DNA of 64,000 bases. Source: Laguncularia racemosa (taxonomy: Eukaryota > Streptophyta > Magnoliopsida > Myrtales > Combretaceae). Shown here piece by piece: positions 27,216-36,102 of this stretch (its first letter is position 1; every line of letters starts with the position of its first letter). Below the pieces are notes generated by a model that was given only the letters and a program-made list of their open reading frames with translations, was not told the DNA's origin and ran no database searches. The translations under genes and the position numbers were made by a program. The stretch spans positions 496,001-560,000 of the forward strand of contig JBBMOL010000057.1 in the NCBI GenBank assembly GCA_037954665.1. Direction: 5' to 3'.

Positions 27216-27688
27216 TAGTGTCTAAATTATGAATAGGATGGATTAATAGAGCAATGACATATAGGGTAGGGAATGCAGGGCGGGCTGTTTTGGTTTGCCC
27301 CACGTGGCCCGTAGGTCGAGGCAAGCCTAGGGATGTAAGCGGGATAGGTTTGGGCCGGGATCAGTAATCCCATTACCTATCTTATTATTCTATGGGGATT
27401 CCCAAACCCAACCCAAACCTTATATGGTTTTTTATGAAATACCCATTACCCATCCCAAACCCTATAGAGTTTTAATAAGTAACCTGAAACTCGTCTTAAA
27501 CCCGTTAGAATTTAAAAAATAATAATAATTCTATTATTAGTTTAAAATTTTTACTTATTCATTATGATTATTTTTATAAAATAGAGCTTACTTTATAAAA
27601 ATAAAAAATTGCATGAAAATATAAAAAACCTCAATATAATATAATTTTCCATTATTGATTATGAAAAGATAATATAAGTAAAGAATCT

Positions 27689-28427
27689 TACTCCATGAGT
27701 CGATTTTGAAGTCTCCAATTATAATCAATGAAGTGTGCTGTGACAATTATGTACCCCTTTTTCTGATTTGATGTCCATAAATCCAGTGTTACTGCAACTT
27801 AAGAATTTAGTACTTTCAACAACATTCTCAATTTTTCTTTCTCCTCATTATAGATGTTCATGATTTCCTTTTTCATGGTGTTCCGACTAATATGCTTAAA
27901 AAGCGGTTGCATACTTTCAAGAAAATCTTTGAAATACTCATGCTTAACTATTGAAATGGGATATTCATGAACAATTATTGTCTTTGCAAGTCTACCTACA
28001 AATATTTTGATTAAAAGTCTAATTTCCTATGTTCAAGCAACTCTCATTCTCATTTTGTCATTTTTCAATGGATAGTAGGCATTGCCTTATGTCTTTCTGC
28101 TTCTTCATTTGTGTACACTTCTCCAAATGATTACGCAGATACTTAGTTCCTTGTTTACTACCTGCTTTTAATGTTTTGGAATAATGATTACAGATAGCAA
28201 CATCCTCCCCATTAACCGTTTTTCTCACCATATCATTCCATATAATAGAAGTCAACTTATGTTTGTTGAGATTATCACGTTGATCGGCATTGCTTCCTAC
28301 TTGAGAACTTGTTGTGCTTGTGGGATTTGTTACTGGTGCTTTTGTTTCAAATCCGAGTAATGGTAATGGACCTTCCTCTTCCTTAACATCAATGGGATGT
28401 GCATTAATGGGAATATCTCTATATTAT
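27689..28427 (-). pseudogene. hAT transposase fragment with BED zinc finger
   Basis: On the minus strand, after an acceptor-like TATAATATAG|, the text reads from a short acidic leader into a BED-type zinc finger at about 28,090-28,255: W..M.RK..NGEDVAICNH, then GTKYLRNHLEKC. The usual second Cys of the first pair is Tyr (CNHYSK where CNHCSK is normal). The frame stops at 28,058, then homologous sequence continues in shifted frames with further stops to about 27,689, including the recognisable catalytic-region text VTLDLWTSNQKKGY. The remaining catalytic domain and the hATC dimerisation domain are absent. In intact elements this protein binds the ends and cuts DNA; this copy is dead. Confidence 0.85.
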
Positions 28428-29276
28428 ATAAAAGTAAACAAAAATGAAATTCATCAACTTATCCATAGAAATCATAGAAAATATGTAAACTAGGGTGAAC
28501 TTCAATTTTCTCAGGAACTTCAATTCTCGCATTATAAATTTAAAGGCATAAGAAATGGATGGATAATTATGAGGTACAATTCAAGAAGTACAAAATCCCT
28601 TATCTATGACTGTCACATATTAAATATATTTTGACACGAATGTCCAAGCAGAATGAATATTATCAGTCACAATGCCAATGACACCAATGTCCAATAGCTT
28701 AATCCTTATACTCTTGGTTGATAAATAATTTAGGTACAATGATCAAGAGCACTTGAACTTAACCAAAGGTTCTCATATAATGCAGAAGAAAACCAGGAGT
28801 TCGTTATAGTTTATGAGGAAATGCTAAGATGTTAAGCAATGTAAACCCTGTAATAAACGTTCATGGTTAGCAAGTAATTAGTTAGAAGCAAGCTACTTCG
28901 ACAAGAGCATAGACCTTGCCAGGCAATCCAATATGCACATATAGTGATACTAGAGTTGCAGCTTATTCAAGAGAAGACATTATCCAAAAACAAAAGAACA
29001 ATACCATTTTTCAATCAGAAATGAAAGAGAAATCAAACATGAACAGAAGAAGAACCCAACCTAATCACAATACTTAGTATCCTCAACATTACAGTAAACT
29101 AACAATCTTAACACCTTATTCTAAAAACATAAAAAAAAAACTCCATTTCATGGATTAAATACCGCCAAAGGGCTTAAAGGGAATGTTTCGAATTACAATA
29201 TAGAGTTAATAAGACTATTCTTGAAAGAATATCTAAGAATGAAAGAATGTATCCGAGTTAATAAAGAACGCTTACC

Positions 29277-29559
29277 CAAAGGAGGACAACGAGGTTGTTG
29301 GAAGAGGTAACAGGCGTGGGGTTAGGGTTTGATTGAAGTTGGGAAGTGTGTAGTGTAGAGGAGGATTTGCATAATGAATTGTTAGGTTTAGGGGGCAGTG
29401 AAGAGAATGAGGGAAGCAGTGGAGGAGATTTTGGGTTGGACTAGTGGACTTTCCTCCTAAAATTTGGAGCAATTGAGTATGTACTCCTTCCAGCCCATCC
29501 TTGGATATGTTCCAAAATTTTATTAAAAGATAAAAATATGTAATGCAAAACTCGAACAT
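29277..29559 (-). other. Probable first exon of the inner hAT transposase gene
   Basis: A minus-strand frame from an ATG at 29,559 reads to 29,277 and meets a consensus splice donor (TTTGG|GTAAGCG) there. An acceptor at about 28,428 precedes the BED-finger exon, giving an intron of about 850 bases. The encoded text has no known domain and may be leader sequence. The call rests on splice signals and position inside the element. Confidence 0.4.
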
Positions 29560-30786
29560 AAATAGTAAGAGAACAACATGTTCATTTTTTTTTTACTTAT
29601 TAAATATATAGTTGTCAAATTGTTTGTCTTCAATATATTTGTACATGTTAAACATGATTTTACAAAGCATTTTTAACAATTCATAAGTTTTATTATATTA
29701 AATATATAATAATATTTATTAACTAAGTTATATATATATGTTAATGGGTTTAGGATCCCAACGGGTTTAACATTTGTCCATTACTCTTCCCAAACACTAT
29801 AGGGTTTTTAAAAAGAAACCCATAACCCGTCCCAAACCCTATAAGATAGTACCCTATAGGGTTTTTAGTGGGACGAGAACCCAATAAAACCCGTCCCGCT
29901 AACATCCCTAGGCAAGCCACGTCGATGTAGGCGTGGGTTGGCCTGCCTATCCTACACAATTTAAAAAGAAAAGAAAAACAGGAATAATAATAATAAATAG
30001 AGCTAAGTATATTTATGTTGTCCTTAGAATGTATATTGAGTTAATTCCATTTTTTTTGTCAATCAAGATATTAGACAATCAAAACTAAACTTATGTAACA
30101 CAAAAGCTAAATCATTCGGTCACACGGATAATTTTAAATAGCTCAAAACGCAATTGAAATATATAAGTTTTTTATTTAAACGATAATGTAAATAAATATA
30201 GAAAAATTTTAGGAGTTCAACATAATTGAGATGTATAAGTTTTTTTATTTAAACAATAATGTAAATAAATAGGCATATTATCATAGCAACTTATGAAAAA
30301 GGGTTATATAAGTTGTACTTTTTGACTATAAAAAAGGTTTGTAGAAGTTTTTTTTTTTTTAATTTATAAAAGGTTTGTGTAAATTATTTCAACTTATCAA
30401 AAATGTTTGAAAAAAGTATAATATTTTTGATAGTCAAATCAAGACATTAGATAGTAAAAAAAAAAAAAAGAAATAATTTAAGATAAATACTGATATTTTA
30501 AGTACATATTCATTCGCCTATTAAATTTTTGTATTCAATTTGAGGTTATAAATTTGTCAAAATGATAATATTTCAATTTTTCACTTAAACTGAAATTAAA
30601 TAGATTTCTTTAGATTTTTTTTTTATAAAATATGTATTGCCTTATTTTTAAAGTGTTATTAAACTTCAAATTTGATTTAAACTTGCTATTATAAACATTC
30701 CATATTGAGTATTAAAATATGCAAGTTGAAGTATTAAACCATCATATTAATTTTCTAATTTTGTAAAAAAAAAAAAATTATATGTG

Positions 30787-31046
30787 AGGTGGGTTGATTC
30801 TTTGACTTATAGCATGTGTAGGTTGAAGCGAGCTGGCCTGTTCGGCCAACTTCGACTTACGAGTCAAGACGGACCGTCCTGTTTAGCCTGCTTTCCTAGT
30901 CCTAATGACATGGAGAGCCATAAGCGAGCCTTATTGAAGCATAAGTAGAGACAGAGTTTGCCGGGTCGGGGTGTGTTGATTCGTTGAGCCTGTTTTCCAG
31001 CTCTAATGACATAGAGAGCCATAAACGAGCCTTTTTGAAGTATAAG
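30787..31046 (+). repeat. Duplicated hAT end plus flanking target
   Basis: The words GGTGGGTTGATTC...GCCTGCTTTCCTAGTCCTA, then ATGACATGGAGAGCC...AAGCATAAG (30,787-30,945) recur as GGTGTGTTGATTC...GCCTGTTTTCCAGCTCTA, then ATGACATAGAGAGCC...AAGTATAAG (30,969-31,046). The 41-base flanks match at 36 positions. Both transposon end and external flank are duplicated; the second copy has lost about 80 bases before the end motif. Confidence 0.65.
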
Positions 31047-31115
31047 GATTGCCCAATGAAGAGAGTAGGGACTCAATTGTTTCATTTGGTGACTTCCTAG
31101 CTCTCACCCTACTTT

Positions 31116-31463
31116 CTAAAACTTGCAGTGATGTTGTCCTAGCATCACTTCTCTTGCCCTAAAGGGACATGCCAAGGTAATAGAAGGGTCCTTAATGCTA
31201 GTTGGGAATGAAAAGGGCATATGTGTAAGCAAATCTTCCAGTGATCCCAAATCATTAACAAATGTCCTCCATAGTAGTTGACCTTTTGGGCAAGACATGA
31301 AAATACGTAAGGTGCTTGGTGGAGGGGCATTGAAAGCTTCCTTTGAACAAATTTTCATCTTCAGAGAGGATAAACCATCGAAATCTCCAGATAAACGGTA
31401 TATTATCTCAGATCCAACAACTTTTTGTGAAACTAGATTGATTTTATGAAAATTTAAAACTTT
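31116..31463 (-). CDS. Unrecognised open frame, possible gene fragment
   Basis: A minus-strand frame is open for about 115 codons between stops, with an internal ATG at 31,358 (80 codons from there). The text is of mixed composition (for example GDFDGLSSLKMKICSKEAFN, CPKGQLLWRTFVNDLGSLED) and looks more protein-like than anything in the surrounding AT-rich DNA. No family is recognised. It begins about 100 bases right of the hAT cluster. It may be a fragment of a host gene left behind or captured, or chance. Confidence 0.3.
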   Translation of the reverse strand, partial: KVLNFHKINLVSQKVVGSEIIYRLSGDFDGLSSLKMKICSKEAFNAPPPSTLRIFMSCPKGQLLWRTFVNDLGSLEDLLTHMPFSFPTSIKDPSITLACPFRAREVMLGQHHCKF

Positions 31464-31469
31464 CGATTA

Positions 31470-32600
31470 AAACCCTTTAGATTTTACTAAAAATCTCAAT
31501 AACTAATACATATAATGGTATGAATAAACATACATATTATCATAAGAAACATTAATCAAAATCGTCATAATTAACAAGATTACAGATTGGGTAGGTGATT
31601 ACAAGCATCTTCCTAACAATCACTCAGTAATCGAGAAATTTTCATCATCGTGATTACAACTCATGCGTAGCCGTTCATTTGGTACAAAAGCAAGATACTG
31701 TTTTCATTTCATTTGATTGGGCTTCATCATTGCAAGCTTTAATCAAACTTACATTAGCTTTTTCATTGGGCCGGGCCTTTTTTACATTCTAAATGCAAAA
31801 GGGCCCATCACAGTTTAAGGTTACAATTAACCAAAGCACGAGTATAAGTTTAACTGTTTCTTGTATGATCGATAGTTATATCTGACATCCAAGAGGCATA
31901 GAGGGTATCTCAACTATAATAAACATTGAATAGTGATTTTTATTATTTACAAACTAGGTTCATATTGATGTTTGGTTATATTGCATATGCATAAATATAG
32001 TAGGTTGCTATTTGAAACAGTTTTGCAAATTTTCATGCATCCGGGAGATTTTTTTTAATGTTATGTCCATATTTTCGTATTTTATTATCTATATTGTTGA
32101 GGTAAATTTGCTTTATTAGTGTCCATACCCATTAAATAACATATTAGATATGCATTTGTAATATGTGTGAAAAAAAATTACATACAATAGTATAATAAAA
32201 TTTTAGACTTCATACAATCATCGAGTCAAATTATATATACCATCAATTATTTAAAAAGGAAAAATAATGCATGCATAAGTAGTGTCTTAAAAATGCAGAG
32301 AAAAGCCAAGACCCTTATAATCTAGTTATACGAATATTGATTTCCTAGTAGAATGAATCAAATTTGACTCTCCCTCCGGTAGTTGTAATAGCAGTTGAAA
32401 AAAAAAAATGCAAGGCAAAAAACATACAAGTGCAGTTATATTAAATCTAGATCTATTTTAGTGTGGACCTCGATCTCACATCTAAGTGATCGGGCCACTT
32501 TGATTGGGCTCCTAACGGGTCAAGAATTGGGGCTACTAAAATAATTTGTTCATAACATTCTCTCCCACCTAATCTAGTAATATTTTCATTGCATCTTCAA
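31470..32600. other. Intergenic, no gene recognised
   Basis: Nothing coding is visible. Around 32,450-32,560 there is a GC-richer patch containing TGATCGGGCCACTTTGATTGGG-like text that may be a small repeat, but I see no partner in the window. Confidence 0.4.
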
Positions 32601-32605
32601 CTTAG

Positions 32606-33110
32606 TCTTCACCATGATGAGATCAATTCCAATGAAGTAACCCATACTGTCCAAGTAGAAAAGAAAACCCTAGCCACGAATGTGTTATATAATAAGTGAA
32701 ACCCTTGTGCTCTTCTCGCTGGGGTTGAGTGAAGATTATTGTTTAATGTGATGGAATTGTCAAAAGCTGCTATATGTTGCCAAAATGGAACTAACCCACT
32801 AAAATGGGAATTCCTACAGTTCCATTCTTCATTTTACGGATTAATTTAGTTTTTAATTTTACTATTAATTTATATATATTAAATTTTACTGTAAATTATA
32901 ATCAAATCTCTATTATTAATATACGAAAATTTAATGTTAGAATTACCCAACCAAAAATATGGACAGACATAAAAAATTCCTGATCATGTTATTCCCTTGT
33001 GGTGCAACAATAGTGCCGGATGTAGTGGAAGTAAAGTACTAGGTTAATAAGATTTTTTCTACTATTCTTCATCGTAATCTAGTGGCAAAATGACAAGTGA
33101 GCTAGAGTTT
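32606..33110 (-). pseudogene. Dirigent protein pseudogene
   Basis: The minus strand aligns piecewise with the intact dirigent gene at 42,946-43,509. Nearly identical words include TTCACCATGATG(A/G)GATCA, AGAAAACCCTAGCCA, GGGGTTGAGTGAAGATTATTG, and GTGGAAGTAAAGTAC against ATGGAAGTAAAGTAC. The 3' end of the gene beyond about 32,606 is missing, several internal blocks are deleted, including most of the signal-peptide region, the frame is broken, and a 166-base insertion splits it. It therefore cannot encode a functional dirigent protein. It shows that a second family member once lay about 10 kb from the intact one in the same orientation. Confidence 0.85.
32816..32981. mobile_element. 166-base insertion in the dirigent pseudogene
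   Basis: The homology to the intact gene breaks after ATTCCT at 32,810-32,815 and resumes just after a second ATTCCT at 32,976-32,981. The intervening text is very AT-rich and foreign to the gene. The repeated hexamer fits a target duplication from a small insertion, though I see no terminal inverted repeats. Confidence 0.45.
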
Positions 33111-33119
33111 CAATGTAAC

Positions 33120-34640
33120 ATCCAGGAGGTGTATACTGTGGATGGACTTATTGAGGAATCTGATCATGTATAATATTGTTAGTGTCACATCAAAATCAGA
33201 ATAGTTAATCGCCGACCTATATACTGTATCTAATCATAAATTGCCACTTTATTTATTTTTAATAGGAGACAAAAGTTAACTTAGTTTAAGCTGTTACATG
33301 AATTAGAGGTAGGACACAAAAAGCGGTTTTCTTTAAGCCGATAATTGCAAATACAGTACGGATTTTGTCCTCAAGTATAAAGGGATGGTGTTTGTTTTAA
33401 GTAACGCAAATCAATGATAAAGAAGTTAGAACATGCAATATGTAAGAGAATATAAGTTTACTTTCAATTGGTTAAATAAAAAATAAACATTGCAACACGG
33501 AGTACATATATGTATTTGTTTGTAAGTACACATAAAGGATATTTTGTGATAAAGCTAACGTAATAGTAATAGAGAATGAAAAATATCTTTGGTTTACACC
33601 TCAACTTGCATCACTTGTAAGGATGCATATGTTATTATTTTACATGCATGTCTTTTCCATCGTAATTGTCCATTTATTTCAAGGGCGAACTAGGACAAAA
33701 CTTTGCTTGTAAGGACATTTTAATGCTTGCAAATATTTCATTAGAGCTCTTAGCTAGGGTTTGAATGCAAAAGCTACAAACACCTAGCATTTAGCAAATG
33801 TCCCAGCTAAGTTGATTTGCCGAACGCCCTTGCATTTTACACTCTTATGAGCATTTCTTATTGCAATAATACCCTTAGAAAATTTATGTATGAAGTTAAC
33901 TAAACTTCAGATTGTACCTATTAATCCATTTACTTGGGTTTTCCGGTGTGTATCTTTCCTGAACTCCAATTTCTTGACTAGTGCATACGTCTCGGGATTA
34001 ATATATGTAATGATATAACGCCCATATATCGACCATATGTATTTATAAGATTATTGTAATAGCAACAAACTCTTATGGATAACGTAATGCAACTTTAATT
34101 TATTGTATATTGTCAATAGAAATGTAATAAATGAAGAACAAACATCTCTTTTTTTTTCATTGGTTAAACTTGTTTATTGCTGGACTAATGTCAAGCACCA
34201 ACGTGCACATCGTACCAAAAGTTGTTCTGCTGTCTAACGTGTGCTCCTAAGATCACAGACAACCCGTCCACTATGAATTTGATTGGAAATGCGAAACCCA
34301 ACTTCCTCAATGTCGACACATGCAACTTCGAAAGCAACCTCGCTTTGAAAATATCGTAACAAATTCACCTATATAGACGCAAATAACATCGTACGTATAG
34401 ATTTGGAAGAATCCTATTAAATAAAGTCATTTTTAAAAATTAATTGTAAAATGTAATATTAAAAAAAAATTATAAAAATAGATAATGAAGGTGTGTATTT
34501 GAAATATATCTTCAATATATGATCCAATTTATTAATTTCTACAAACCCACCTTTATCATTCAATAATTATATCATTTCAACATACAGAATGACCCCACCC
34601 CGAACCAATAATTTTCTTTGCATACCTAGATAAGGAGAAA
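33120..34640. other. Intergenic, no gene recognised
   Basis: No coding frame or domain is seen on either strand. The sequence is AT-rich with a slightly more balanced stretch at 34,190-34,370 that does not resemble a known family. Confidence 0.4.
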
Positions 34641-34643
34641 GGA

Positions 34644-34862
34644 ATATATATATATATATATATATCACTACCCCATTATAATTTATGGAACTTAAAGAAT
34701 ACACCTTTCACACACTACACATAGAAACAATCTCCCTCACTCCCTTACACAAGTTTAAAGAAGAAAAACTTGTAGATTTATAAGGATCATCAACTAAGTT
34801 CATAGAAATCATTAACATCTTTCAATTTCTTCAACAAAAAACTCGATTAAATCATATTTTGG
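34644..34862 (+). promoter_or_regulatory. Probable promoter and non-coding first exon of the Mutator-like element gene
   Basis: An (AT)n tract at 34,644-34,665 can serve as a TATA element. It is followed by a CA/CT-rich leader (about 34,690-34,861) that ends in a strong splice donor, TTTTG|GTAAGTATT, at 34,862. An acceptor (GAATAG) at 36,094-36,095 lies 8 bases before the ATG that starts the MULE N-terminal text. The layout is a spliced leader exon with a 1.2-kb intron. Confidence 0.45.
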
Positions 34863-34904
34863 TAAGTATTTGCATCATTAATTGAATTTTTTTATTGTGT
34901 TAAT

Positions 34905-36030
34905 TTTCATCATTTCAGAAAACTTTAGAATGCTTGAGCTGTGATTGTTTGAAATGTTTTATTTTTTTTCTTCTAAATATTAGTGCTTGATATTAATTTG
35001 TAGTGTTTTAGACATGATCTATGTGAATTTTGTAGCACATAATATGAGGTAATTAGTTTTTCTGTTATTATGTGAAATGTTTAAGCATAATACGTATTTC
35101 ATAAATGATAATTTGTTTTTGTTAAATTTAATTTTTTTTTATGCTTTAAATTTTCAAAAAAAAAATTTAATTAATTTTTTTTACAAAAAGTGTAAATTTA
35201 ATTAAAATAATTTTAAATATAAATTAAATATTTAAAAATTTTTCAATATAATTTTTTTATTTCTTAAGAAAATTAAGAAACTTTTTATTATTTCTAAATT
35301 AGTATTTTAAAATTTTAACTTTATTAAGAATTTTTTAATAAATTATTTTTTTCTATTCTTCTTAAGTAAACTTTAAAATTTCTTCAAGGAAATTTAAAAA
35401 AAAAAAAATTCATTTTTTTTTGTTCACATGAGAAGAAGATAAACATTGTGGTGACTAAAAATTTTGTATTAATTTTATCTTTTTTGAAAACCTTGAAATA
35501 TTAATATTGTGATAGTTTATAGTGAGTTTTTCTTTAAATATTAATGCTTATTGTTGTTTGTAGTGTATTAGTTTGCTCTATTACAAAATGGGTCTTGTAT
35601 GAAGACATTTTTAAGTAAAGGTTTTTTTTCTTTTAAATTTAAAATTTTGTTTATACTTTAAATTTTTAGAAAATATTTTTGTAATTAAATAATTGTTAAA
35701 TATTTTAATAAAATATTTTTTTTATGAAATGTAAATTTAATTTAATTTTAATTAAAATAATTTTAGATATAAATTAAATATTTTAAAAAATTAAATATAA
35801 AATTTGTTGATTTCTTAAAAAAATTTAAGAAAATTTTTATTATTTCTAAATTAATATTTTAAAATTTTAAATTTATTAAAAAAATTCAATAAATTATTTT
35901 TTCTATTCTCCTTGTGCAAACTTTAAAAATTTTTAAAGGAAATTTAAAAAAAATAAAAAATTAATATATACATATACATGTTTATATATTGTTCACATGG
36001 GAAGAAGATGAACATTATTATATGGTGTGA
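34905..36030 (+). repeat. Tandem duplication of an AT-rich block of about 540 bases
   Basis: Copy 1 (about 34,905-35,455) and copy 2 (about 35,500-36,030) share ordered landmarks: AAATATTA.TGCTT, TTTGTAGTGT.TTAG, TTATTATTTCTAAATTA.TATTTTAAAATTTTAA, ATAAATTATTTTTT.CTATTCT.CTT, and TTCACATG.GAAGAAGAT.AACATT. Both lie in the proposed leader intron of the Mutator-like element. Confidence 0.65.
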
Positions 36031-36102
36031 ATGTTAAGAAATCATTATTAACTGTTATTTTAAATCAACTAATTATTTATCTATGTTATGAATAGGATAA
36101 GA

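Larger units (their letters stand above)
23640..27253. other. Intergenic region with direct repeats, no gene recognised
   Basis: Short ATG frames at 23,886-24,215 and 23,890-24,243 overlap in different frames, have no recognisable domain and are not supported. A diverged direct repeat pair lies at about 24,362-24,455 and 24,765-24,858. The stretch 26,580-26,940 has the look of a transcript tail (mixed composition ending in an ATTTCAATGAATGAAA-like signal) but I cannot assign it. 26,300-26,560 is rich in AACCAAA-type motifs like decayed DNA-transposon ends. Confidence 0.45.
27328..29910 (-). mobile_element. Inner hAT element with 8-bp target duplication
   Basis: The ends are TAGGGATGTAAGCGGGATAGG at the left and, on the minus strand from the right, TAGGGATGTTAGCGGGACGGG, a near-perfect terminal inverted repeat. 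The flanks are an exact 8-bp duplication, GGCAAGCC, at 27,320-27,327 and 29,911-29,918. Sub-terminal CCCTATAGGGTTT-like motifs recur near both ends. Length is 2,583 bases. A broken minus-strand transposase lies inside. The element sits within another hAT element. The coding remnant lacks the C-terminal dimerisation region, so it cannot be autonomous. Confidence 0.92.
27262..31005. mobile_element. Outer hAT element (interrupted by an inner hAT)
   Basis: The left end begins TAGGGTAGGGAATGCAGGGC directly after ATGACATA (27,254-27,261). The right end, read inward on the minus strand, is TAGAGCTGGAAAACAGGC, directly followed outside by ATGACATA (31,006-31,013). A perfect 8-bp target duplication and TAG-G-type imperfect inverted ends are diagnostic of the hAT superfamily. 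A second hAT-like right end at 30,904 is followed by ATGACATG, so the true end may be either. Without the inner element the unit is only about 1.15 kb and has no coding capacity, so it is non-autonomous. Its own interior has a tandem pair of about 50 bases at about 30,150-30,200 and 30,222-30,272. Confidence 0.75.
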
